A DNA stretch of 64,000 nt from DATJKD01 sp963728295 (GTDB taxonomy: Bacteria > Pseudomonadota > Gammaproteobacteria > Steroidobacterales > Steroidobacteraceae): positions 62,001 to 126,000 of the forward strand of contig CAVSKB010000015.1 in assembly GCA_963728295.1 (NCBI GenBank), written 5' to 3'. The notes below the pieces were generated by a model, which saw only the letters and a program-made list of their open reading frames with translations, was not told the DNA's origin and did not search any database. The position numbers and the translations under genes were made by a program. Of the stretch, positions 35,756 to 44,805 are shown in pieces. Every line of letters starts with the position of its first letter. Position 1 is the first letter of the stretch.

Positions 35756-37566
35756 TCCTCCACCCGCACCTCGCGGAACATGCCCGCTTCCATGTGATAG
35801 AGGAGGTGGCAGTGATAGGCCCAGCGCCCGAGCGCGTCCGCCGTGATGCGGTAGCTGCGACGGGTGCCGGGCGGCATGTCCACGGTGTGCTTGCGGAGCA
35901 TGAAGCGGCCATCGGCATCCTCGAGATCGCTCCACATCCCGTGCAGATGAATCGGGTGGGTCATCATCGTGTCGTTGACGAGCACGATGCGTAGCCGCTC
36001 GCCGTAGCGGAACCCGAGCGGCTCAGCGTCCGCAAAGCGCACGCCGTCGAACGACCAGACGAAGCGCTCCATGTGTCCCGTCAGGTGCAGCTCGAGCTCG
36101 CGATCGGGCTCGCGGCCGTCCGGGTCTTCGAAGGCGCTTCGGAGATCCGCGTAGCGGAGCACGCGGTGGCCCGCGGTCCATGCGGGGCGATGCTCGCGGA
36201 GCTGCGGCTCGCGAAGGCCGATGCCGGGATCGTCGAGACGGGCCGCGACGCTCGTCGCCTGCATGTCGACGCCGGGGTTGCCGGTCTCGGTCGCCGGGTG
36301 GGTGACGCTCGCGTCCGACGCGCCTGCGTGTCCTGCATGCGCATCCGTTGCTTCCGTTCTCACCTGCGCGGTCACGGCGCGCCCATCGTGCGCGGCATGT
36401 CCCATGTCGGCCATGGTCAGGATCGAGCGCCGGTCGAGTGCGGGCACCGGTGCTTCGAGGCCGGCGCGCACCGAGAGCGTCCCGCGCGCATATCCGCTGC
36501 GATCCATCGCCTGCGCGAAGATCGTGTACGCATCGCCGCCCGAGGGCTCGACGATGACGTCGAAGGTCTCGGCGAGCGCGATGCGCAGCTCGTCCACCGT
36601 CACCGGGTGCACGGGCTGTCCGTCGGCCGCCACCACGGTCATGCGCAGCCCCGGGATGCGCACGTCGAAATAACTCATCGCTGAGCCGTTGATGAATCGC
36701 AGCCGCACTCGCTCGCCGGGGGCAAAGAGGCCGGTCCAGTTGCCGGCAGGCGCCGCGCCATTCATAAGGTACGTATAGGTCGCACCGCCCACGTCGGCGA
36801 TATCGGTGGGACTCATCCGCATCGCGCCCCATGCGCGCCGCTCGGCGAGCGTCGCGGCGAGACCGAGCACGCGCGCATCGCGCAGGAAGTCCACCGCCGA
36901 GCGCTGCCCGCGGTTGTAGTAATCCGACTGCTTGCGCAACCGCGCAAACACCGCACGCGGATCCTCGTCCGTCCAGTCGGAGAGCAGCACGACATGGTCG
37001 CGATCGGCGGCGATGGGGTCGGTGCCGCGCGGATCCACGATCAGCGCGCCATAGAGTCCCGCCTGCTCCTGAAGCATCGAGTGGCTGTGATACCAGTAGG
37101 TGCCGCTCTGACGCACCGTGAACCGGTACTGCCAGGATCCGCGTGCCGGTATCCCGTGAAAGCTCAGCCCCGGCACGCCGTCCATGTTCGCGGGCAGCAG
37201 GATGCCGTGCCAATGGATCGAGCTGTCCTCGGCCAGCGTGTTGTGCACGCGGAGCGTCACGGTGTCGCCGTCGCGCCAGCGCAGCACGGGCGCGGGCAGC
37301 GATCCGTTGATCGTGATCGCGTTCCGCGCGCGCCCGGTGTAGTTGACCGGCGTCTCGCCGATCGTCAGGTCGAACTCGGTGCCGCGGTGGACGACGGGCT
37401 GTCCTGAGCCCCCGAGCGACCACGAGGGCCGCGGCCAGCCGCCGAAGGCGGCGACCGTGCCGCCGGCCGCGAGCCCGGTTACGAAATCGCGACGTGAGCA
37501 GCCGCTAGTCGAGTCCCAGCGAGAACGCGGCCTCGATGTCCTGTTTCGAGTAGACCTTGAAGGCAA
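35752..37566 (-). CDS. copA: Copper resistance multicopper oxidase CopA
   Basis: Periplasmic multicopper oxidase of the CopA type, 604 aa. The Tat signal is CSRRDFVTGLAAGGTVAAFG. Copper ligands are visible in SIHWHG (type 2/3), TYWYHSHSM, THPIHLHG and the C-terminal HCHLLYHMEAGM. A Met/His-rich insert (DMGHAAHDG, DAHAGHAGASD) is typical of CopA copper storage. The ATG at 37566 lies inside the upstream RAM-domain gene; no start codon exists between there and the RR motif, so overlap is unavoidable unless the sequence has an error. CopB follows with overlapping codons. Confidence 0.92.
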   Translation of the reverse strand: MPSRSTRNRTSRPRSRWDSTSGCSRRDFVTGLAAGGTVAAFGGWPRPSWSLGGSGQPVVHRGTEFDLTIGETPVNYTGRARNAITINGSLPAPVLRWRDGDTVTLRVHNTLAEDSSIHWHGILLPANMDGVPGLSFHGIPARGSWQYRFTVRQSGTYWYHSHSMLQEQAGLYGALIVDPRGTDPIAADRDHVVLLSDWTDEDPRAVFARLRKQSDYYNRGQRSAVDFLRDARVLGLAATLAERRAWGAMRMSPTDIADVGGATYTYLMNGAAPAGNWTGLFAPGERVRLRFINGSAMSYFDVRIPGLRMTVVAADGQPVHPVTVDELRIALAETFDVIVEPSGGDAYTIFAQAMDRSGYARGTLSVRAGLEAPVPALDRRSILTMADMGHAAHDGRAVTAQVRTEATDAHAGHAGASDASVTHPATETGNPGVDMQATSVAARLDDPGIGLREPQLREHRPAWTAGHRVLRYADLRSAFEDPDGREPDRELELHLTGHMERFVWSFDGVRFADAEPLGFRYGERLRIVLVNDTMMTHPIHLHGMWSDLEDADGRFMLRKHTVDMPPGTRRSYRITADALGRWAYHCHLLYHMEAGMFREVRVEE

Positions 37567-37783
37567 TCAACGTCTCCGAGCTCTTGATGCCGGGGAGCTT
37601 GCGCATCTTTTCGCTGATCACCCGGGCGAGGTCATCATTTTCGCGCACCCGCACCAGCGCGACGAGGTCGTACTGCCCGGCGACGGAGAACACCTCGCTC
37701 ACGCCCTCGAGCTCGGCGAGTGTCGCTGCGAGTTCCGGAACCTGGTCGGTCTCCGACCGGATCAGCACGACTGCGGTAACCAT
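37505..37783 (-). CDS. Stand-alone Lrp/AsnC ligand-binding (RAM) domain protein
   Basis: A 92-aa protein beginning MVTAVVLIRSETDQVPELAA. It corresponds to only the ligand-binding RAM domain of the Lrp/AsnC family, with the ACT-like motif VSEVFSVAGQYDLVALVRV and the tail GIKSSETLIAFKVYSKQD. It has no helix-turn-helix. Such stand-alone domains form dimers or larger rings and may sense amino acids. The copA start lies inside its 3' part (62-base overlap), which is odd for unrelated functions. The ATG is followed by 91 good codons and matches the family start exactly. Confidence 0.85.
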   Translation of the reverse strand: MVTAVVLIRSETDQVPELAATLAELEGVSEVFSVAGQYDLVALVRVRENDDLARVISEKMRKLPGIKSSETLIAFKVYSKQDIEAAFSLGLD

Positions 37784-37840
37784 GCAAGCGCTCCGTGGCG
37801 CGTTCGACGCTCGGAGCCTAGCACGCGGTACGGGCAGGCG

Positions 37841-38491
37841 TCACTCCGCGTCCGGCTGCAGCTCCGGCCGCGCGGCCGCGAAGGCCGGCAGCGACTCGAG
37901 CGCCGCCGTGACCGCAGCCAGCCGTGGCCATGGCGCCAGATCGAGCGCGAACCGGCGCGCGTTGTAGACCTGGGGCACGAGGCATACGTCCGCCAGGGTT
38001 ACGGCTGTGCCGTGGCAGTGGCGGCCATCGCCCGAGTGACGGACGATCCAGGCCTCGAGCGCGGTGAAGCCCTGGCCGATCCAGTGCCGGATCCAGCGCG
38101 CGACGGCCTCCTCGTCGGCGCCGAGCTCGCGGCGCAGGTATTGCGTGACGCGCAGGTTGTTGAGCGGGTGAATGTCGCAGGCAATCGCGAGCGCCATTGC
38201 GCGCACAGTCGCGCGGCTCTGCGGATCGGCGGGCAGCAGCGGCGGGGCGGGTCGCGTCTCGTCCAGGTACTCGATGATCGCGATCGACTGGGCGAGCAGA
38301 AACTCGCCGTCGGCGAGAGCGGGGACGAGACCCTGCGGGTTGCGCGCGAGATAGTCGGGTGCGAGATGCTCGCCGCCGCCACGTGTCAGGTGTTTCGGGA
38401 TCGACTGCCAGTCGAGCCGCTTGTAGTTGAGCGCTATCCGGACGCGATAGGCGGCGGAGCTGCGCCAGTAACCATAGAGCTGCAGACTCAC
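37841..38491 (-). CDS. maiA: Maleylacetoacetate isomerase (zeta-class GST)
   Basis: Zeta-class glutathione transferase of 216 aa that isomerises maleylacetoacetate in tyrosine/homogentisate breakdown. The GSH-site opening YGYWRSSAAYRVRIALNYK is the zeta signature; NPQGLVPALADG, QSIAIIEYLDE and CDIHPLNNLRV follow, with TLADVCLVPQVYNA at the C-terminal domain. The GTG at 38491 is the right start, giving MSLQLYGYW, and it overlaps the ubiC stop (GTGA). No fahA or hmgA is adjacent. Confidence 0.87.
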   Translation of the reverse strand: MSLQLYGYWRSSAAYRVRIALNYKRLDWQSIPKHLTRGGGEHLAPDYLARNPQGLVPALADGEFLLAQSIAIIEYLDETRPAPPLLPADPQSRATVRAMALAIACDIHPLNNLRVTQYLRRELGADEEAVARWIRHWIGQGFTALEAWIVRHSGDGRHCHGTAVTLADVCLVPQVYNARRFALDLAPWPRLAAVTAALESLPAFAAARPELQPDAE

Positions 38492-39039
38492 GGGGCGCCG
38501 AGCACGTGCAGGAAGATTTCCTGGACCAGGATCGGACCGCCGGCGAGCCGGTAGACCTTGCGGCGGGTCCACAGAGGTGCCTCGCCCGCGGCATCGTGCG
38601 CAGCCGCAAGCGCAAGATCATGCGTCGGATCGAGCTCGAGGTACTCGAGAGGCTCCTGCTGCACCTCGTCGAGAGCGGCCAGGGTCTCGCCGAGACCGTT
38701 CCCCGCCAGCTCGGCGAGCCACGGATGCTCGCGCACCGTGGAGTCCGGGAACACGGAGCGGGCGTAGATCCAGCGCTGCCCGTCGCAGCAGAGTTCGACC
38801 TCGCGATGCACGCAGCCGCGATCGGCGACGCCCAGACGCCATGCAAGCCCGGGTTCGAGCGGCGCCGGCGTTACGCTCAGGAGATTCAGACGCATGCCGG
38901 AGACGCAGCAGGCACGCACGCGCGCAGTGAGCAGCCCCGGCTCGGTCAGCCACGGGAGCAAGCGCTCCGGGATGCGCGTGCGGCACAGCGCCAGCGGCTG
39001 CCAGCGCTCGACGTCGAGGGCCGCAGGCCGCGCGCTCAG
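38488..39039 (-). CDS. ubiC: Chorismate lyase UbiC
   Basis: Removes pyruvate from chorismate to give 4-hydroxybenzoate, the first step of ubiquinone synthesis. Recognisable by WLTEPGLLTARVRACC, ALEPGLAWRLG-like PLEPGLAWRLGVADRG, CVHREVELCCDGQRWIYARS and FPDST. The conserved part begins immediately after the acyl-CoA dehydrogenase stop, and no ATG, GTG or TTG is available in frame there. A CTG overlapping that stop (39039) is the only local candidate, giving about 183 aa, near the usual 165-180. A sequencing error near the start is equally possible, so the start is uncertain. Confidence 0.75.
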   Translation of the reverse strand: MSARPAALDVERWQPLALCRTRIPERLLPWLTEPGLLTARVRACCVSGMRLNLLSVTPAPLEPGLAWRLGVADRGCVHREVELCCDGQRWIYARSVFPDSTVREHPWLAELAGNGLGETLAALDEVQQEPLEYLELDPTHDLALAAAHDAAGEAPLWTRRKVYRLAGGPILVQEIFLHVLGAP

Positions 39040-40817
39040 AACTGCTCCGCGGACAAGGCCATCACGGTCGCGCTGCCGGCACGGACGGCTGCGCCGTGGG
39101 TGAGCGCGCGCGGCAGGATCTGCTCGGCGTAGAACCGCGCGAGCACCAGCTGCACGCGGAAGAATCCGACGTCCGCGCCGCCAGGCGGCGCGGCGAGCGC
39201 CGCCAGCGCACCACGCGCAAGTTGCCAGCCACCGAGCACGGTGCCCATCAGCATCAGGTAGTGCATGGCGCCGGCGCCGGGAAGGTCCGGGTCGCGCTTG
39301 ACGCCGCTCAGCAGGTGAGTCGAGCACTGTACGATCTCGTCCAGCCCGCGCGACAGCGCCTGTCGCAGAGCGGCGAGCTCATCGCCTGCATTCGCGAGCA
39401 TCGGGTCGACGCTGCGCATCTCCGAGACCATCGCGGACACCGTCGCCCCGCCGTCGCGCAGGAGCTTGCGCCCCACGAGGTCGATCGCCTGGATTCCGTT
39501 GGTGCCCTCGTAGATCGAGGCGATGCGCGTGTCGCGGAACAGCTGCGCCACACCGGTCTCCTCGATGTAGCCCATGCCGCCATGCACCTGGATTCCGAGC
39601 GACGTGACCTCCTGTGCGATCTCCGTGCACCATGCCTTGGCAATCGGCGTGAGCAGATCGGCGCGCGCCTGCCAGCCTTCCACGGCGGTGGCGTCGGCGC
39701 CGTGCGCCGCACGATCGAGGCAGGACGCGGTGTAGTAACAGAGAGCGCGCGCGGCTTGAGTTAGCGAGCGCATCGTGAGCAGCATCCTGCGCACGTCGGG
39801 GTGACGGATGATCGGCACGCGTCCTTTCTGTCCGGGCGCCGCACCCTGGACCCGCTCGCGCGCGTACGCCGCGGATTGCTGGCAGGAGCGTTCCGCTACC
39901 CCGACTACCTGCAGTCCGACGCCCAGGCGCATGTAATTCATCATCGTGAACATGGCGGCGAGACCTTCGTTCTCGCGGCCAATGAGGTAACCCTCCGTAC
40001 CGCCGTGATCGCCGAACGCAAGCACGCAGGTCGGGCTGGCGTGGATCCCGAGCTTGTGCTCGACGGACACCACGCGGACATCGTTGAGTTCTCCGGGCGA
40101 GCCATCCTTTCGGAGGCGGTACTTCGGCACGACGAACAGCGAGAGGCCGCGCGACCCCGCCGGTGCATCCGGCGTGCGGGCGAGAACGAGATGGGCGATG
40201 TTCTCCGTCATCGGGTGATCGCCCCACGTGATGAAGATCTTGCGGCCCGTGAGCAGGTAATGACCGCCGTGCGGCACCGCGCGCGTCGTGAGGGCCGCGA
40301 GCTCGGAACCCGCCTGCGGCTCGCTGAGGCACATCGATGCCGTCCAGCGGCCCGCGATCATCGGCTCCAGATACGTACTGCGGAGCGCGTCCGAGCCGTG
40401 GCGCTCGACGGCCAGAATCCCGCCCTGGCTCAGCTCGGGGCAAAGCGCGAAGGCCATGTTCGCCCCGCTCCACATTTCCTCGCACGCAGCCGCCACTGTC
40501 TTGGGCAGCCCCTGGCCTCCGAACTCCGGATTCCCGGCGATGGCCGTCCAGCCCGCGTCGCGAAACTTCGCGTATGCCCTCGCGAAGGCCTCGGGCACGA
40601 CTACGGCGCCGTTTTCGACCGACACGCCCTCGCGATCGCCCAGCGCGTTGATCGGCGAGAGCACCTCGCTGGCGAACTTCGCGGCTTCCTCGAGCACGGC
40701 GTCAACCAGGTCGGGGGTCGCCGCCTCGAACGCCGGCAACGCGGTGACTTCACGCAGGTCGGCAAGATGCTCGAGCGTGAAGCGCATCTGCGCCAACGGC
40801 GCCTGGTAATCAGCCAT
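39036..40817 (-). CDS. Acyl-CoA dehydrogenase (DmdC/FadE-like, long form)
   Basis: FAD-dependent acyl-CoA dehydrogenase of 593 aa, in the long subgroup with extra N- and C-terminal domains, as in DmdC (methylmercaptopropionyl-CoA dehydrogenase) and related proteins. Motifs: CLSEPQAGSELAALTTRA (FAD), KIFITWGDHPM, HGGMGYIEETGVAQLFRD and the catalytic glutamate in IYEGTNGIQAIDLVGRKL. The ATG at 40817 has AGGAG seven bases upstream. The exact acyl-CoA substrate cannot be told. Followed by ubiC with overlapping codons. Confidence 0.87.
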   Translation of the reverse strand: MADYQAPLAQMRFTLEHLADLREVTALPAFEAATPDLVDAVLEEAAKFASEVLSPINALGDREGVSVENGAVVVPEAFARAYAKFRDAGWTAIAGNPEFGGQGLPKTVAAACEEMWSGANMAFALCPELSQGGILAVERHGSDALRSTYLEPMIAGRWTASMCLSEPQAGSELAALTTRAVPHGGHYLLTGRKIFITWGDHPMTENIAHLVLARTPDAPAGSRGLSLFVVPKYRLRKDGSPGELNDVRVVSVEHKLGIHASPTCVLAFGDHGGTEGYLIGRENEGLAAMFTMMNYMRLGVGLQVVGVAERSCQQSAAYARERVQGAAPGQKGRVPIIRHPDVRRMLLTMRSLTQAARALCYYTASCLDRAAHGADATAVEGWQARADLLTPIAKAWCTEIAQEVTSLGIQVHGGMGYIEETGVAQLFRDTRIASIYEGTNGIQAIDLVGRKLLRDGGATVSAMVSEMRSVDPMLANAGDELAALRQALSRGLDEIVQCSTHLLSGVKRDPDLPGAGAMHYLMLMGTVLGGWQLARGALAALAAPPGGADVGFFRVQLVLARFYAEQILPRALTHGAAVRAGSATVMALSAEQF

Positions 40818-40906
40818 CAACGGACTCCTGCTGCCGCCCGGCGCACACCGGCCCTAACCCTCGGCACCTCATATTACAATCACCGCCCGCTCAATCGAGG
40901 CAGGCA

Positions 40907-41207
40907 ATGCAGGATGCGTCCGAAACGCCCAGCGCCGTCGGCTTCCGGCAGCCGAGGCGGCATGCGGCGCGCGCCGCGCGCGGCCGCGGGCTCGCGGTGG
41001 CACTCGCCGTCGCCCTGCTCGGGTCCGGCTGCGGACTCAAGGGACCACTCACGCTGCCCGAGAAGCCCCGCAACGTCGTGATTCGGCCCGGTCCTGGCGG
41101 GTGAAGCCGCGCCGGCGCCCACGCCTTTGCCCGCTCCCCCGCCCGAAGCTGAGTCTTTGCCGCCGCCAGAGCTGCCGCCCGACACGCGCGGCAACACACG
41201 TGACTGA
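40907..41207 (+). CDS. lptM: LptM-type small lipoprotein, one frameshift
   Basis: Small outer-membrane lipoprotein of the LptM (YifL) family, reported to aid LptD oxidative maturation. The N-terminal segment LAVALAVALLGSGCGLKGPL carries the lipobox and the hallmark CGLKGPL, followed by TLPEKPRN. As written, a TGA ends it at 41104. Removing one base near 41100 extends it as a proline-rich tail (EAAPAPTPLPAPPPEAESLP) to a stop at 41207, typical of the family. The extended end overlaps the polA GTG start. The long arginine-rich start before the signal segment suggests the true start may be further in. Confidence 0.72.
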
Positions 41208-43992
41208 ACAGAGCAAGCTGGTGCTGGTGGACGGCTCGTCCTACCTGTACCGCGCCTTCCACGCCCTGCCGCGCTTTTCCAACTCGCGCGGCGAGCCTAC
41301 CGGGGCCGTGCTCGGTGTACTCAACATGCTGCAAAAGCTCCTCAAGGAAGAGGATCCGCTCCTGATCGCCGTGGTGTTCGACGCGTCGGGACGTACGTTT
41401 CGAGACGACCTCTATGTCGAGTACAAAGCGAACCGCCCGGCGATGGAGGACGACCTGCGCGCCCAGATCGATCCGCTGATCGAGGCGGTCACGGCGCTCG
41501 GGCTGCCTCTGCTGCGCATCGAGGGCGTCGAAGCCGACGACGTCATCGGCACGCTGGCGCAGCACGCCGCGGCGGCGGGACTCGATGTCGTGATCTCGAC
41601 CGGCGACAAGGACATGGCGCAGCTGGTCGACGGCCGCATCACTCTCGTCAACACGATGACGGACTCACGGCTCGATCGCGCCGGTGTCAAGGCGAAGTTC
41701 GACGTCTACCCCGAGCAAATCGTCGATTACCTTGCGCTCGTCGGAGACTCCTCGGACAACATCCCCGGCGTGCCCAAGGTCGGCGCCAAGACCGCCGCGA
41801 AGTGGCTCAACCAGTACTCGACGCTCGATGCGTTGCTCGCGCACCGCGACGAGATCGAGGGCAAGGTGGGGGAAAGCCTGCGGGCGCACATTGCCGACGT
41901 CACGTTGTCCCGGCAGCTCGCGACGATACGGGGCGATCTCGACCTCCCCGTGCAGCCTCAGGCGCTGAAGCGCGGCGAGCCCGACGTCCCCCGGCTCCGC
42001 GACGTATACAGCCGGCTCGAACTGCGATCGCTGCTGCGCCAGCTGCCCCCGAAAAATGGCTCGGAGCCATTCTCGCTGCCGCTCGACGCGACCCTGGCGA
42101 GCGGCGGACCAGCCGGTACAGCGACTCCGCAAATCAATGACTTGCCCGCGACTGACGCGACGAGAACCGGCTCCGAGCCCATCTCGGGACGATACGAGAC
42201 GGTCCTGACCGAGGCGGCGCTCGAAGAGTGGCTCGAGCGGGTGCGCCACGCGCCGCTGATGGCCGTCGACATGGAGACGACTTCGCTCGACTACATGCGG
42301 GCCGAGATCGTCGGCGTCTCCCTTTCCTGCGAGGCTGGTCACGCGGCCTACGTGCCGCTCGCGCACGACTATGCGGGGGCACCTGCGCAGCTCGATCGTG
42401 GGCGCGTGCTCGCGGCTCTCAAGCCACTGCTCGAGGATCCGACGCGTCCCAAGGTGGGACACCATCTCAAGTTCCATGCGCATGTGCTGCGCAACCACGG
42501 CATCGAGCTCGCCGGCATGCGATACGACTCGATGCTCGAGTCCTACGTGCTCAACAGCACCTTGACACGGCACGACCTCGACTCGGCCGCGGCGCGTTAC
42601 CTCGGGATCGACACGATCCGGCTCAACGACATCGCGGGCAGGGGCACAAGACAGCTGGCGTTCAACCAGGTGCCGGTCGACCCGGCGGCGCAGTACGCGG
42701 CCCAGGGTGCGGACGTCGCCGTCCGGCTGCACGAGCGGCTCTGGCCCGAGCTCGTCCGGCTGCCCCGGCTCCAGTCCGTGTACGAGGACATCGAGCGGCC
42801 CCTCCTCCCTGTGCTGATCGAGATGGAGCACTACGGTGTGCTGATCGACGGGGACATGCTCCGACGCCAGAGCCTCGAGATCGCGAAGAGCCTGCTCACT
42901 CTCGAGCAGGCGGCGCATGCCGCGGCCGGGACGAGCTTCAACCTCGATTCGCCAAAGCAGCTTCAGGATGTGCTGTTCGGCAAGCTCGCGCTGCCCGTCA
43001 AGCGGCGCACCGCGACCGGCCAGCCATCGACGGCCGAGGACGTGCTGGAGGAGCTCGCGCTCGAGTTCGAGCTGCCCCGCCTCATCATGGAGTACCGCGG
43101 GCTCTCGAAGCTCAAGTCCACGTACACGGACAAGCTGCCTGCGCAACGCAACCCGCGCACCGGCCGCGTGCACACCTGCTATCACCAGGCGGTCGCCGCG
43201 ACCGGCCGCCTGTCCTCGGTCGACCCGAACCTGCAGAACATCCCGATCCGCACCGCGGAAGGTCGCCGCGTGCGACAGGCCTTCGTGGCGCCGCCGGGGT
43301 ACGTGATCGTCGCCGCCGATTACTCGCAGATCGAGCTGCGGATCATGGCGCACCTCTCCGGCGACGAAGGGCTGCTGAGCGCGTTTGCGGACGAACGCGA
43401 CATTCACCAGGCGACGGCCGCGGAGGTGTTCGGACTCGAAACGGCCGCGGTCGGTGCGGATCAGCGCCGCGCGGCGAAGGCGATCAACTTCGGACTCATC
43501 TACGGGATGTCGGCCTTCGGGCTCTCGCGCCAGCTCGGCATCGAGCGCGGCGCAGCGCAGCGGTACGTTGACCTCTATTTCCAGCGCTATCCCGGGGTCC
43601 GGCAATACATGCAGGGCACGCGCGAGGCAGCGCGCGTGCAGGGATTCGTCGAAACGGTGACCGGGCGGCGTCTGTATCTGCAGGATATCAATGCCCGCAA
43701 CGCGCAGCTCCGGCAGGCCGCGGAGCGCGCGGCGATCAACGCGCCGATGCAGGGAAGCGCGGCCGACATCATCAAGCGCGCGATGATCGCGGTGCATTCA
43801 TGGCTCAGGCAGACGCATCCTGACGCGCGGCTCATCATGCAGGTGCACGACGAACTGGTCTTCGAGGTGCCGGAGCACGCGCTCGATGAAGTCGTGAGCG
43901 GTGTGCGCGAGCACATGGCGGCGGCCGCGGCGCTGCGTGTGCCGCTGAAAGTCGATGTCGGTCACGGTCGCAACTGGGATGAGGCGCATTGA
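41200..43992 (+). CDS. polA: DNA polymerase I
   Basis: Repair and Okazaki-fragment polymerase of 930 aa with all three domains. 5'-3' exonuclease: LVLVDGSSYLYRAFHALPRF, VFDASGRTFRDDLYVEYKAN, ISTGDKDMAQLV and GDSSDNIPGVPKVG. 3'-5' proofreading: MAVDMETTSLDYMRAEIVGV (D-x-E) and KVGHHLKFHAHVL, so proofreading appears retained. Polymerase: motif A VAADYSQIELRIMAHLSGDE, motif B RRAAKAINFGLIYGMS and motif C MQVHDELVFEVPE. The GTG at 41200 (VTEQSKLVLVDG) is chosen since upstream residues are poor and overlap the lipoprotein. Confidence 0.93.
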   Translation: MTEQSKLVLVDGSSYLYRAFHALPRFSNSRGEPTGAVLGVLNMLQKLLKEEDPLLIAVVFDASGRTFRDDLYVEYKANRPAMEDDLRAQIDPLIEAVTALGLPLLRIEGVEADDVIGTLAQHAAAAGLDVVISTGDKDMAQLVDGRITLVNTMTDSRLDRAGVKAKFDVYPEQIVDYLALVGDSSDNIPGVPKVGAKTAAKWLNQYSTLDALLAHRDEIEGKVGESLRAHIADVTLSRQLATIRGDLDLPVQPQALKRGEPDVPRLRDVYSRLELRSLLRQLPPKNGSEPFSLPLDATLASGGPAGTATPQINDLPATDATRTGSEPISGRYETVLTEAALEEWLERVRHAPLMAVDMETTSLDYMRAEIVGVSLSCEAGHAAYVPLAHDYAGAPAQLDRGRVLAALKPLLEDPTRPKVGHHLKFHAHVLRNHGIELAGMRYDSMLESYVLNSTLTRHDLDSAAARYLGIDTIRLNDIAGRGTRQLAFNQVPVDPAAQYAAQGADVAVRLHERLWPELVRLPRLQSVYEDIERPLLPVLIEMEHYGVLIDGDMLRRQSLEIAKSLLTLEQAAHAAAGTSFNLDSPKQLQDVLFGKLALPVKRRTATGQPSTAEDVLEELALEFELPRLIMEYRGLSKLKSTYTDKLPAQRNPRTGRVHTCYHQAVAATGRLSSVDPNLQNIPIRTAEGRRVRQAFVAPPGYVIVAADYSQIELRIMAHLSGDEGLLSAFADERDIHQATAAEVFGLETAAVGADQRRAAKAINFGLIYGMSAFGLSRQLGIERGAAQRYVDLYFQRYPGVRQYMQGTREAARVQGFVETVTGRRLYLQDINARNAQLRQAAERAAINAPMQGSAADIIKRAMIAVHSWLRQTHPDARLIMQVHDELVFEVPEHALDEVVSGVREHMAAAAALRVPLKVDVGHGRNWDEAH

Positions 43993-44047
43993 CGCGGCCG
44001 GTCCGGCTAGAATCCGGCGGCCCGGAAGCCAAAAGGAGCACACGGTG

Positions 44048-44615
44048 ATGCGCAAGTACATTCTCGCCGCGACGGCGCTGGCAGCGACCCTCGGAGCCAC
44101 GAGTGCCCTCGCCGTCGACAACGGCATCTATGTCGGCGCAAGCGTCGGCGAGAGCAACGTCGAGGTCGACTGGCAGCGAGTGCTTGACGACTTCGACGAC
44201 AGCGCGACACGGGTACAAGGTCAACGTCGGCTGGCGGATCCTCGACTGGGTGGCAGTCGAGGCGAACTACGTCGACCTGGGTTCCGCCGAAGACGAGTTC
44301 GTGACGGCCAGAGCGGTGACGCGCAGATATCGATGGAGGGCGACGGGATCAATTTCTCTGGCCTCCTGTTCCTGCCGGTCGGGCCGGTCGACCTGTTCGC
44401 GCGGGCCGGGTTCATCAGCTGGGACGCCAAGCTCAGCGCTGCCGGACTTCGAGGACGCCAGCTACAAGGACGACGGCATGGACTTCTCCTATGGCGCGGG
44501 CGCCCAGTTCCGCGTCTGGAGCCTGACGCTGCGCGCCGAGTACGAGCGTTTCGATATCGGCGCCCCCGACAAGGTCGACATGATCTCCCTCGGACTCATG
44601 TGGACGTTCCTGTAA
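44048..44615 (+). CDS. Outer-membrane beta-barrel protein, several frameshifts
   Basis: Small OmpA/OmpW-like eight-strand barrel. A signal peptide (MRKYILAATALAATLGATSA) is followed by GIYVGASVGESNVEVDW, then strands YKVNVGWRILDWVAVEANYV and GINFSGLLFLPVGPVDLFAR, then FSYGAGAQFRVWSLTLRAEY and a final KVDMISLGLMWTFL ending in Phe-/Leu-type barrel closure. Reading changes frame near 44212, 44310 and 44440; the total of about 188 aa fits the family. The start is an ATG 55 bases after polA with an AAGGAG ribosome site. Function not known; most relatives are of unknown porin-like role. Confidence 0.7.
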
Positions 44616-44805
44616 GCCTTTGACGATCTTCAATCTTTTCTGACTAATGACCCCGCGGTTGGCGGGGACCAGCCGCCTTCCTGAACCGCCGATGTGGCCC
44701 GCCCATCGGGGGGCTGGAACTTTCAGCGACCTCGCTGCTCAAAGACTATCGAGCGTCTTCTGACGCTTGTGTCGAACCTACCTCCCTGGGTTCGGCACAA
44801 CCCGG

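Noticed and set aside
44651..44667. CCCCGC / GCGGGG hairpin as a terminator
   Set aside because: It has a 6-bp stem but no T tract after it. The stronger hairpin at 44832 with a T run is the credible terminator.
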